This document shows, in pieces, positions 49,341 to 60,717 of a stretch of DNA of 64,000 bases. The DNA is taken from assembly GCA_037179335.1 (NCBI GenBank), contig JAKZHN010000005.1, positions 372,001 through 436,000 on the forward strand. The letters run 5' to 3'. The stretch is from Cyclaneusma minus (taxonomy: Eukaryota > Ascomycota > Leotiomycetes > Marthamycetales > Marthamycetaceae). Made by a program: the position numbers and the translations under genes. A model generated the notes under the pieces. That model saw only the letters and a list, made by a program, of their open reading frames with translations. It was not told the DNA's origin and did not search any database. Every line of letters begins with the position of its first letter. Within the stretch, counting starts at the first letter, position 1.

Positions 49341-51700
49341 CTCGCTGGAGATTTTAATTTACATAGTCCGAGATAGAACGCGGCAGGAGATTTCCGGACC
49401 CACGCCGTATTAAAGAAATTTATTAATTTGGCTACTCAAGCCAAAACCCGGGTTATTGCCCCTAAAGGACTTATTATATAAAGCGCGCCCCAAAAGCAAA
49501 GCAGTATTATTAATTTTGCATTTGCATTCGAAGCCATTACCTAAAAAATTGTTTTAATAAAAATCCGGATAAATCTCAATTAAGCTAAAAACCACCGCCC
49601 AACAGCCATTATTTTAGCCTTATATAAAATACCGTATTTTCCGCCAATAAAAGAAAACTGGAAAAAGGCCAATTGGGATTTAATTTGCGGCTATATAGCA
49701 ATTGCTAAGGTTTTTCGCTTAATACCAATCCCGCTTTATAAATTAATAAAGAAAATAAACAAATTATTTGCAAAAACACTTTAGGCGGTTTTTTAGGCAA
49801 TAAAAGCTAATATTTTTATAATTTGGCTATTTAAATAATTTAAGGCTTAATAAACGCCAAAATGTTTTTAGGCCGTCTAAAAGGCTAGGCAAATTAAAAA
49901 ACGGTCCAAAAATAAAGGGGAGCTTAAAAAAGCGAAATGATATAAAAAAAAGTTATTAAGCATCTTAAAATCGTTTATATACGGCAAATTTATAAAAATA
50001 TAATAAACCAAATAGTGGAATTTGGTAAAAGGAAATATAGGCTAGGATAAAAAGCTTTAAATTAAGGAAATTTATTTATCTTTCGAATTTACGTTAAAAT
50101 ATAGTTTAAAATTTAATCCCGCCTATAAATTAAAATAATATACAGATTTTCGCAAAAAAGTTTTTTTATAAATTTAAAAAACGCCGATTTATTAAATATC
50201 CAGCCTAGCGCCGCTTTTTTCCTAATTTGGTTTTAAATTATTAATGCATTAATTAAAAAAATTAAAAAAGCAATTAAGCATTTAAAATTAATATTAATAT
50301 TAGGCCTAAATAGCATTTTATGTATAATTTGGCAGAAAATTTTTAAAATAATAAAAGCGTATATTACTAGGTTATTTAATAGCTGTATATATTTTGGGTA
50401 TTATTTACGGAAATTTAAAAAGGCTTAAATAATTATATTTCGCAAAATTTAATAGGCCAATTTTACCATTTTAAAGGCCTATCGGCTTATTGCCTTATTT
50501 AATATATTAGGTAAAAAGTTAAAAAGGCTAATAATAGCCTAGCTTACTAAAATAGTAAAACAAAAATTGCTTTTTTTATAGCAATTTAGGGCCCGAAAAA
50601 ATTGCGGTATATATACGGTATTAAATTTGCTTATAAATAAAATTTATATAATATCGAATTTTAAAAATAATTAAATTGCAACGCTATTTAGCTTAAATAT
50701 AATCGGCGCCTTTAATAATATATTATAACCGCATTTATTTTATATTTAAAAAAAAAAAAAACGGAAATTGGTTAAATAGGTAAAAGGCTTTATAATAAAG
50801 CAATAAATAATTATTTGCACCGCTAAAATAAAATCCGAGCTATTATTAATAAATAGCGGAATTTTGTAAAAATTGCCAATATCATTAATTTTATTTATAT
50901 TTTTTAACAAAAAGCTGGTATATATTTGCAATACAATACCTAGCATTATATTAACGGCATTTATAAATAATATATATTTTATAGCTATTAGCCGGATAAT
51001 AAATGCCAATATTTAAGCGCTATTAAATATATATAATAAGGCAATTAAACAAATTAAATAATACGGCTTTATATTTAATTTAAAAAATACTATTTAATAT
51101 ATATTATAAGGCGCTTTCGCTATTATAATATAAACCAATTTATTAAAATTTAAAAAATAATTAAATATTGAAAGCCGGCAATAATTATATTTAAAATTAT
51201 AATTAATAGCAAGCTATAATAAAAGCAATATTTATGAAATAAAATCCAAAAAATATTAAATTATAAAGCGGTATTATAATATTTAATATTATTAATAATT
51301 GGGGCTATATTAATTTAAAAACGGATTGTATATAATATAATAATTTGCTTATTCATTATTTATAGTGCGGTAATATATTTTTATTTAAACAAAATTTATA
51401 AAATTAATAAAATTATACTAAATAAATTATTTAATATCCAATTAAAACAATTTTAAAAAATTACCAATATATATATATATATATTTGCGGCGATTTTGCC
51501 AATTAAGCTATATTTATAATTATTAATATTTTAATAATATTTTTAAAAGCATTTTAATATTGCTATAAAACAAAAAACAAGCTGCAAAAAATATAAAACC
51601 GGATATAAACCGGAAAAAAAATAAGAAAATCTTGTTTTTTAGCCCCTTTAAAACTTTAAGCAGCTTGGGCAATAAAGGTATAAGCGAAAAGGCTGCTAAA
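49341..51700 (+). pseudogene. LINE (Tad/I-like non-LTR retrotransposon) relic: endonuclease and reverse transcriptase
   Basis: The endonuclease frame at 49341 reads LAGDFNLHSPR, the catalytic GDFN-H motif of APE-type endonucleases. It continues through THAVLKKFINLATQAKTRVI; SAPQKQSS follows after one stop. The reverse transcriptase frame from about 50420 to 51060 reads AYRLIALFNILGKKLKRLI, QFRARKN, SLNIIGAFNN, NSGIL-stop-KLPIS (GIPQGSP box) and LTAFINNIYFIA (catalytic box). The last two mark the fingers/palm core, and the frame is kept for about 600 bp with only point stops. The downstream trace IIINSKL--K matches the L-G-V-x-x-D-x-x-L region. Both catalytic Asp codons of the FxDD box (50960-50971) are now AAT. 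Mutation load is clearly lower than on either side. Confidence 0.85.
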
Positions 51701-53900
51701 AAAAGCTAAAAAAAAGCATTGCTAAGGCTTGCTATATAAATTAATAAATAAATAAAGAATTAATAATAAAGAAAATGGGAAAAATATTATAATTTTATAT
51801 TGCCCAGCTAATAGTTTTACACTTTTTAGCCTATTTAATATAATATACTAATTCCGGCGAAAAACCGGCCATTATTTAATAATTTGTTTAATTTTAAATA
51901 TTAGCTAACAAAATTATTATTAATTGCTATTTAAATTAAAAATAGCAAAAACAAATTTAATTTATTGAGGCAAAAAACGGTTGCCCGGCCTTTTATTAAT
52001 ATGGCGCTAAAATTTAAATAGCTTAATATATTATTATTAAATGCCCTAATTTTAATACGGCCAAAAATAACTCGGAATAATATTAAATATAAAGTTTTTA
52101 ATAAAATATAAAAACCAGCTTAAAAAGGCCTATTATTTAATAATAAAAACGAAATTATTTAACTAATATAAAAATTTTAATAAATTCTAAAAGCCCAATT
52201 TTTTATTAAAAAAATTTCGGAAAATAAATAATAAAAATAAGCTAATATATAAAACATATTTTTTTAATATAGCTTTAAGCTAGTTTGCAATAATTGAAAT
52301 AATAAAGTTTTATTAAAATTTATTTAATTATTATTTACTAGCCAAAAATAAAAAATACGCAATTAATAAGGCCTGCTAAAATTAAAAATTATAACTGCAA
52401 AAAACCCCAAAAATTATATGCATTATTATAAAAACCAGCAAATTTCCAAAAATATAATAGCAAATGCGCGCAATTAATTAATTTAAGCAATATTTTAGCG
52501 CAAATATCAACGGCGTGTTTAATAATATACCGGTACCCCGCAAATAAAAAAACCAGTTATCTTATTGATCTTTTTATATATTATAAAAACTTAATAATAT
52601 ATATAGGCTATATTATAAAAGATAATATATAAGCATATAACGGGTTTAAATAAATAAAAATCCTTATTGCAAGATATAAATTTCTTTATATTTATTTAAA
52701 AATTCAAAATAACCTTTTCTATTCAGCCCTTATTTAAACCAAAACTAGCAATATACCGGACAAAGCCAGCTAAATGCAATTAATTATTAGCTTTTTAAGG
52801 TTTATTAAAGCCAGATATTATAAATATAAAAGGTTTGGTATAAATTACGCTTATAATAAAATATAGGTATAATATTGGTAATATTAAAAATTTAATTATG
52901 ATATAATAAAAATTTATAAAATGCAATATTGGTTTTAAAAATACCCGAATAAAACTCCGGGAAAAAAACGGGCTAAATAAAAATTAAACAATTTAATAAT
53001 TAAAACATATTATTATAATTATAAAAGCAAATAAATAAAATATTAAATTATATTTATAAGCCTAAATATAATATATTTATTCGCCATTTTAGCAATAAAA
53101 TATAATTTGCGGCCCGGATATTTATTAAATTACCTTTGGAAAATTCGAACAAAAGAAATTAGCTACCACTAAATTGCTAAAGGCAATTTAGAAAAAAATG
53201 AAAATTAGTAAAATAACGACTAAATAATAAAAAAAGAAAAATAATAAATTTTTTAAAGAAATTTTGGTGTGGCCGGAAATAATAAATTGCAATAATAAAT
53301 GCTTGGGTATAAGGTGGAGTTTTGGCGTGATTTTAAAGGTTTTCTAATTTATATTTAGCAAAAACATTAAAATATTTAAAAACCATTAATAAAAAATTAA
53401 AAAAAAAATATATTATATAAAATATTTAACGAAATTAGTAAAGCCATTATATTAAAATTAAAAATACAATGCCAAAATTTGCCCAGGCTATTATTAAAAG
53501 CCAAAAAAGCGACAGGCTGCCAAAGCCAGCTAATGAATTTTTATATCCCAATAAAATAAGCAATTTAAGCAAATTTAATTAATTAAAAAAATTATTTAAA
53601 ACCAAACCAATTGAAGCCTATTTAAATTCTATAAATAATTATAAACCTAATAGCACTATTATTTAAAAAATCCGCTTAAAAAACTGCCAAAAACATAAGG
53701 CTACTTGTTTTAATAATATTTATTATATTTTTATTTATATTAGGGCTATTTATTACCTGGTTATATTAAATAATAATAGTTTCCAGCTTTTTTGCTTTTT
53801 ATCGACTTTTTTTGTTTTTCTTGGCTTTTTCTTTTTTGCGTATATTTTTCTTTGTCTGTTTTACTATAAACGGCCCAATTATGCCAAAATCAATTTTTTT
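51701..53900. other. Unassigned segment right of the LINE reverse transcriptase
   Basis: Moderately AT-rich, with more G and C than the flanks. It probably contains the C-terminal part of LINE ORF2 and its 3' end, but no RNase H motif is readable. Lys-rich stretch at about 51640-51740. Confidence 0.4.
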
Positions 53901-56200
53901 TTTTTTTTAATTTGCTATTAAAAGCCAGGCTTATTAATAGCGTCCGACATTTTGTTAAATATTATAATATTAATTTATTTTTAAATTTAATAGCCACAAA
54001 AATTTTAAATATTTCAAGCCCGTTATTAATACGCTAATTAATAGCGGCCATTTGGATTTGATAAAAATTTCGGTTAAAATTTATATTATTAATAAGAAAT
54101 TTATAAATTATTTTAAAATTGCTGGATATAATGCGGTTAAAATATTTAAACACCTTAATTATATAAGCTTCTTATTAATAAAAAGCAAAATTGAAATTAG
54201 CGTAATAATGCTTGTTTTCGAATTTATTAATAAAATAACAAAATTTAAAATACGTAATTAGTTTATACTAAGCTTTAAAAAACTTATTAACCAGCTTTAG
54301 CCGGATATTTTCCAAAAAGAAATTACCAGTATAAATATTGATATTATAATTATTAATTTGATTAATTAAATATTAAAAACAAAGCAAATAATACCCTGCT
54401 ATATTAGTAAAAGAAATTTATTAGCTATATTGAAAAAAAGAAAAGGGCGTAAAAAACCGCTAAAAACTTATTTAAATGCATTTATTAGCCTTGGTTTTTT
54501 TACTGCAATATTAATAACGGTTATTTTAACGGAAATTATTAATACAATTTTAATTTAAAAATTAAATATAATTTTTAAATATAAGGCTTGCAAATAAAAA
54601 TAGGATTATTTTGTATTTTAAATATATATAAAGCTAAATTAAAGCCTTTTATATTAGGCAAAGGCTTATATAATTAGGAAATAATGCAACCGGCTATTTT
54701 ATAATAGCCCCGGATCTTAATATTTACCGGAGGAGCCTAAAAGTATTATAATAAAACTTTTGTAAAAGCCCGAAATAAATATAGGCCAAATTATTATTGG
54801 TGCAAAATATTAAATTTAGAGAATAGTTTTAAAAATAGCGAATTTTAGGCTTGGCAAAATTATTATTAAAACCAAATTTCTACATAAATTGTTTTTTTTA
54901 GCGAGAAATTAAGGGCGGCTTAAAAAAAATTGGCGTAAAGCAGATTTAAAACCGGCTTTAGAATTGGCTATAAAAGCGGTAAATTTAATTTAAATTAAAA
55001 AAGGCTTAAAAATAGGCTTTAAACCGGCCCTAATAAAAGGCCAAAAAATTAGAAAACCGAATTTAGAAAAGGCATAAACAGTTTTAAAAAGGTGTAGAAA
55101 AAAATGGGACTTTTGGCTGTCTTGGCTTATAAAGCCGGTGGGACCCTAAAAATTGCTAATACTATTAAAATTAAAATTGAAATTAAAATCAAAATTAAAA
55201 TTAAGGCCAGGGCTAATTAAAAAGCCGTTAAATTTGGGCCAAAGAAAAGCATTTAAATTGGCGCCAAAGGCAGGCTTAATAAGGTATTAAATAGCGCCAA
55301 TAAAAAATATAGCAGGCTACTAATTAAGGCTAGTAGCAAAATTGGCACGCATCTAATTAAAATTAATAATAATATTAAAAAATTGCTTATAGGTATAAGC
55401 AGCCTTGGTAGTATAAATAGTTTTAGCAGCTATAAGGCTTTTTTTAGCGAAGGCGCATCGAGCTTTTTAAATAGCTATTTAATAATCGATTTTATATTGG
55501 TAACAATTTATAATATAAGCTTTAAATTAGGGCTTTTAATATAAAATAGGGCTTTTAAATAATTTTGCAAAATATTAAAATTTGGAAATTTAGTAAGGCT
55601 TAAAGTATTTTGCTATAATGTAAGCAAATAGCCGGAAAAAAAATTATAAATAAAAAAGGGCGGGTAATAAAAAGGTGGTAATATAAAGAAAAAAGGGAAA
55701 TGGCGATGGAAGGAGAAAAAAGGTGCTAAAGTATAAAAAGCTAAAAGATTTAAATCAGCGGGGTTGGAATTTTATTAATACGCCAAGCCGTTATTGTACA
55801 AAACATTGCGAAATTAAGATTTAAAGAACATAATAATTAAATAATTGCATAAGGCTTATATTATATATAAAAATATATAAAAGGTAGGCCTGGTATATAA
55901 CCGCTATAATTTAAAAAGCCTAAAAAGCCGAAAATATAGCTATAAACAAAATCATTATTAAAACCAGGACCTCAAAAACCCGCTATTGCTAAAAAGGAAA
56001 TTTACCGGCGCCGGTATATTATTTAGCGGCCCGCGATTTATTTATAGCCAAAAATCCCATTACTATTAACAAAAAAAGGTTAGGGTAGTTTTCGCCCAAA
56101 AGAGGTTTAGCATTAAGCCGGCTTTTACCAAGGTTTTTAGCCCTGCTTAACTTATTATTTTAATTACCATTGCATGGCCTTAATAGCTAAATAACAATTA
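53901..56200 (+). other. Coding-like but unrecognised segment of a repeat
   Basis: GC is preserved to a similar degree as in the LINE. Plus-strand frames stay open for long stretches, for example 54040-54261 (SGHLDLIKISVKIYIINKKF, KIAGYNAVKIFKHLNY) and 56060-56137 (VRVVFAQKRFSIKPAFTKVF). It may be ORF1 of a second LINE or a gene captured by a transposon. No zinc knuckle or other named motif seen. Confidence 0.4.
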
Positions 56201-58400
56201 AAATTAATAAATTAATAAATATTCATAATTAGGATATTTATTTAAATTAAAACCTAATATATTATATTAAATAAGTAAATTATAAATTAAAATAGCAATT
56301 AAAAGCTAATTTTTATAGCTTTAAAAAATATTTATAAAAATAGCATTAAAGTTATTTAAATAAATTAAAATTTCTAAGCTTTTTTATTAAATAGGCTTTA
56401 TAATATAGCAAAAATATAATATAGCCTATTGCTTTAATATAGCTTATTATTTTGATATAAGCAATTATTTTAATATAAAATTTAAATTAAATTATGACCG
56501 TATTTTTATAAAAAAAGGCCTAAAAAAGGCATAATATTAAATATTTTTAAAAGAAAATTAGTTTTATAAAATTTATAAATTATAATTAAAAAAACAATTA
56601 GCGCTATTTAAAATAAATAGCAATTTAAAAAATATATTATTATAATATTAATTTTAAATGCTTTAAATATATATTTTAAATATATATTATATATTATATA
56701 TTTTAAGCCTTTTCTTATATTAAATATATAATTTTAATGCTTTATATTAATTTACAAAGCTTTTGATGCCTTGCAAGGCTGGAATTTGTTTTTCCAGCTT
56801 ATAATATTATTTTATTTTAATTTTTGCCTTGCTTTTAAATTGCTATAATAATTATTAATAGAATTTAAAAAAAAAGTGCAATAGCATTTAATTGGCCAAA
56901 AACCATTAATTTATAAAGAAAGGTTTTGTTCTTTTATATATAAATATTATTGTATATTTATTTAAAAACAATAGTATATAATTTATATTAATTATTAAAA
57001 TCTGCTTTATTTAAAAATTTAAATTGCTAATAAATTTTATTTATTAAAATATTAATTCCTTTTTTTCAATTTTTTCAATTTTTTGCTTTTTAATTAAGTT
57101 AATTTAATTAAGTTAATTTAATAAATTTTATTTTAAAATTTGGCAAAAAAAAGGTATAGAGCTAATTCTTTTTTTATATATTTTGCTTAGCTTTTTTTGC
57201 AAAATTTAAAATAATATAATTAATATAAAAAGCTTTTAAAATTTTATTTATATTGGCCTATTTTTATTTTTTTAAATTCTAAAAATTTTAAATAATATTT
57301 AAAAAAAAAATTGGGCCAAGAATTTATTTTTAATTAAATTTGCTAAATATTAAAGATATTGCTATTAATTTTTAAAATCTATATAATGCTGTTTTTTAAT
57401 TAAAATATTTTTTTAATATTTGGCCGCTTTAATATTATTGCCAATAAATATTAATAAATTAGTTGCAATTTATTTGCTGAATTTGCAAAATTCTTAAATT
57501 ATAAAATATTAAATAATAGCTTTTTGGCCATTTGAATGATGCTATAGATTTGCAATATAATTAAATTGCTAAATAATTATAATATTAATTATATATAAAA
57601 AGATTGCAATTTTAAAAACAATTTAATTTTATTAAATAAAAATTTATTGGAATTTGCTAATTAATTTAAAGCAATTATATTAAATAAAATAATAATAAAT
57701 AGCTTTAATTATTATAAAAAAATCGATTTGTAAAAAATTAGCTATATTTGTAATTTAAATAGCTAATTTGTTTGTAAAAAAACCGCTACGTTTATTATTT
57801 AGAAACTTTTAAATTGGATTTAAATTATTTTAATTAAAATTGTTTTAAATTATAATAAAGCAATTGCTATTTATATTAATTAAAATTGCAAAATCGGTTA
57901 TATTAATATTATTGCTTATAAATTTGCTAATTTAAAATTTTAAATTTGCTAAATATAAAATTTTAAATTAAAATTTTAATAATCTTTTAAAATACTATTT
58001 TTTAATAAATTTTTTCATTAAATTGCCAAAAGCGGTTTCTAAGCGAAAAAAAATTAAAAAATTAAAAAAAAAACTTGCAATGCAATTAATTATAAATATA
58101 ATAAATTATTATAGCGCAAAATAAAACTTAAATAATAATAATATTATTATGCAAAAAGCAAAAAAAAATTAAGTATTTTATTTATAGCTAATTATAGGCT
58201 TGGCGCTAGGGCATATAGGGATTAGGGGGTGCGCATATATTTATAGCTATAGCTATAATTTAAAGGGTTTATATTATAATAAATATTTTTATTAAAGCTA
58301 AATTTTTTAAAAAAAATAGCCTTTTTAAATAAAATAATTATTAAATTCGACTATAATTTTTAATTAAATAAAAATTTATATAATTTAAAGCAAGCTATTA
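56201..58400. other. RIP-mutated DNA, probably integrase/early RT part of the copia element
   Basis: By position this should be the pol region upstream of the copia reverse transcriptase, but mutation is too heavy to read integrase motifs. No intact ORF. At 56655-56702 there is a TATATATTTTAA-rich tract. Confidence 0.4.
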
Positions 58401-58535
58401 AAAATTAAAATTATTTAATTAAAATTAAAATTATTTAATTAAAATTAAAATTATTTAATTAAAATTAAAATTATTTAATTAAAATTAAAATTATTTAATT
58501 AAAATTAAAATTATTTAATTAAAATTAAAATTATT
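58401..58535. repeat. 20 bp minisatellite AAAATTAAAATTATTTAATT, nearly seven perfect copies
   Basis: Six exact 20 bp copies from 58401 to 58520 and a partial seventh. It lies inside what should be reverse transcriptase coding sequence, only 75 bp upstream of the catalytic-box codons, so it expanded after the element died. Confidence 0.95.
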
Positions 58536-58586
58536 AAATGAGATTTTAAATAAAACTTTAATAATTTTTATTTATTTATAAATAAA

Positions 58587-58815
58587 AAGATAAATATAAT
58601 TATTTTAATTTATATTAATAATATTATAGCTACTATTAAATTTAATATAAATTTTAAAAAGTTTTTTATTAAGCTATATTTTAAATTTATTATTAAAAAT
58701 TTAAAGGAGATTAAAAAACATTTAAGCATGCAAATTATAAGGGATAAATTATTAAAAAATTTATAAATTAATAAAGAATAATATATTGATAATTTTTATA
58801 TAAAATATAAATTTT
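58587..58815 (+). pseudogene. Copia reverse transcriptase relic
   Basis: The frame at 58587 reads KINIIILIYINNIIATIK, FKKFFIKLYFKFIIKNLKEI, KKHLSMQIIRDK and, after a stop, INKE-stop-YIDN. This is the Y-x-D-D box and following L-G-E-I-x-x-F-L-G-M-x-I region of Ty1/copia reverse transcriptases. The catalytic Asp codons read AAT-AAT (58617-58622). Confidence 0.8.
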
Positions 58816-58875
58816 TAATTAATAAAAAAAGGCTATATTTTATTTTTATAAATAGCAGCAATATAATAGATTTTT

Positions 58876-58902
58876 CTAATAATAATAATAATAATAATAA
58901 AA
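58876..58902. repeat. (AAT)n trinucleotide tract
   Basis: About nine uninterrupted AAT repeats between the reverse transcriptase and RNase H relics. Confidence 0.8.
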
Positions 58903-59233
58903 TATATATCTAAAAAAAATGGAAAAGCTGATATATTTTATAATTTTAATAAAATTTAATATTTGCTATATTGCAAAAAGGCTAATTTAATTTATAGCTA
59001 ATTTTTATAAGCAATATAACTTAAGGCTAATTTGGCTATTATATTATTTTAAAATTATAGCAAATTAAAAAATTAAATATAAGCTAAAAAAGGTAAGCTA
59101 GAAATATATTATAATATTTTTTATAAATTATTTTTCAATAAAAAAAGCATTAGCAATTTTATAATTATGCTTTGAAAAAGCCTAATATTATAATTAAATT
59201 AAAAGCAAAAAGAATATTTTTATATTTATTTAT

Positions 59234-59520
59234 AAGGCTAAATATATAATAATTGCCGCAAATGCCAAATAGAAATAATAAATTATCTAAATATTAAAAG
59301 ATATTAAATATAGCAAACTAGTATAAAACAATTTTTAGCTTTATAAAAAATTCAAATATATTGATATTGCTTATTATTTTATTAAAAAGCTAAAAAATAA
59401 TTGCAAATAATAAATAATTTATATTAATATTTAAAACATAATTGTAAACGGGTTTACTAAGGCATTATAAAGGATTTAATTTACCAGATTTAAAAAGCTA
59501 TTAAAATTGGAAAATAAGGG
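59234..59520 (+). pseudogene. Copia RNase H relic
   Basis: KAKYIIIAANAK (59234 onward) corresponds to the E-A-E-Y-x-A box. FKYIDIAYYFIKKL and VNGFTKAL followed by FTRFKKLLKLE correspond to the H-I-D-I-x-Y-H-F and A-D-x-x-T-K-A-L-x-x-x-x-F motifs that end copia pol. All are in one frame, 120 bp upstream of the right LTR. Confidence 0.85.
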
Positions 59521-59594
59521 TCCGGGAAAAAAAAATTGCTAAATACAATGGATATTAAATATAAAGAAATAAAATTATGGGGAAAAAAATATTA

Positions 59595-59640
59595 AGATTT
59601 GGGGAAGCCATATTATTAAAGATTAGGGGAAGTACTAAAA
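59595..59640 (+). other. Probable polypurine tract of the copia element
   Basis: GATTTGGGGAAG at about 59596 and AAGATTAGGGGAAGTACTAAAA directly before the right LTR are purine-rich, as expected of the plus-strand primer. RIP obscures the exact tract. Confidence 0.45.
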
Positions 59641-59816
59641 TGCCCTTTTAATGGTTCGAATTAACTCTTTGCTAAAATACTTTAATTATATACAGGGGGT
59701 CACGCTATTTTTGCATATATAAGCGAGGGAGGAATGCACAATATTTTCAAGCTGCAGAATAGCCTTTCTTCCTCAATACAACACTTGAAGGGTCCAGCCC
59801 ACGTTGGATTCAAACA
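59641..59816 (+). repeat. Right (3') LTR of the copia element; inner half RIP-mutated, outer half intact
   Basis: Starts TGCCCTTTTAATGG and ends GGATTCAAACA. Mutated relative to the left LTR up to 59719, then unmutated through the end. The segment 59720-59747 (TAAGCGAGGGAGGAATGCAC and eight more bases) is identical in both LTRs. Confidence 0.85.
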
Positions 59817-60717
59817 ATTTACTTATATACCCTGCCCCTTGCCTGTACCTTAGCCCTCTAAAACATCAGCTGACCCATCAAGTTCCGTCGCTGATTCACA
59901 CCATACCACGTATCCACTCGGCACTTTTTACCAGCCCGCGAGCTTGGAGAAGCGCGCCACTTAGCAGAGCATTGAGATCTTTGGATCTCGGGTATAAATA
60001 TCTCTACCTGCCTGCTGCGATTCTTCTTTCCCCAAGAAGACGAAGGTACCTCTACAGACTCATTGTGTGTGACGATGTACTGAGAATTTTTCAGTTAGCA
60101 CTTTTTTCTTGCGGACACTGAGCGAAACTTGGGAGTTTCTGTGCATGTTTTTGGCGAAGACGAAGGCAGACTCCTCGTAGCTATTGCAGAGACGTCAGAG
60201 ACAAGTCACAAACCTTGCTGTCGTGTTGCTATGCTTGCTGTCGGTGATGCAAGCTAGTGCTGGAACAAAGCTCTATCCGTCTTTTTCTGCCGATGGGACT
60301 CGGTCAATTCTGTGGTTGAAAAGAAGTCCATGTACCAAGGGCTCGCCCACCAGACCGTATGGGATAATGGGAAAGAGACCGCCAGGGTGGTCCAGAGCCC
60401 AGTCGTCCACCGACTGTTCTTGACGATGGTGCTCCATAACAATGATTGAATTCTACAAGCTTGCGAAGGGACCTGCTTTTTTATAGGTAGCGGTGAAGGG
60501 GGCTGCCAAGCGAAGAGTTGGCGCTGCCGCTGATTTAGCTGCGTACCTAGGCTTGATACTTTTTGATATCATTAAAACTCTTTCGTCACAGCTAATAGGC
60601 TGCCTATAGTGTATCATTTCCAACGTGTGTGTGCGCTCTGGTATCTTCGCTCATAACCCATCTCAACGCCATATTAAAAGACCAGCCACCCTGAAAATAA
60701 CCTCCCACCACCCTCAC
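59817..60717. other. Intergenic region right of the transposon block
   Basis: GC-normal. GGTATAAATATCTC at 59990 followed by a pyrimidine run resembles the plus-strand boxes of the 7-14 kb array (compare GGTATAAATATCCC at 13619). ORFs at 59804-60121 and 60184-60423 are not supported. The second starts on TTG, although its first 25 residues look like a signal peptide. The 3' UTR of the MFS gene should lie in 60600-60717. Confidence 0.4.

Noticed and set aside
50746..51009. 87-codon minus-strand ORF in the LINE
   Set aside because: Shadow of the plus-strand reverse transcriptase relic, whose motifs are clear in one continuous frame.
60184..60423. 79-codon ORF resembling a small secreted protein
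   Set aside because: The signal-peptide-like start (LAVVLLCLLSVMQASA) begins on TTG with no upstream ATG; the first ATG is inside the hydrophobic stretch. Two Cys only and no support from context.
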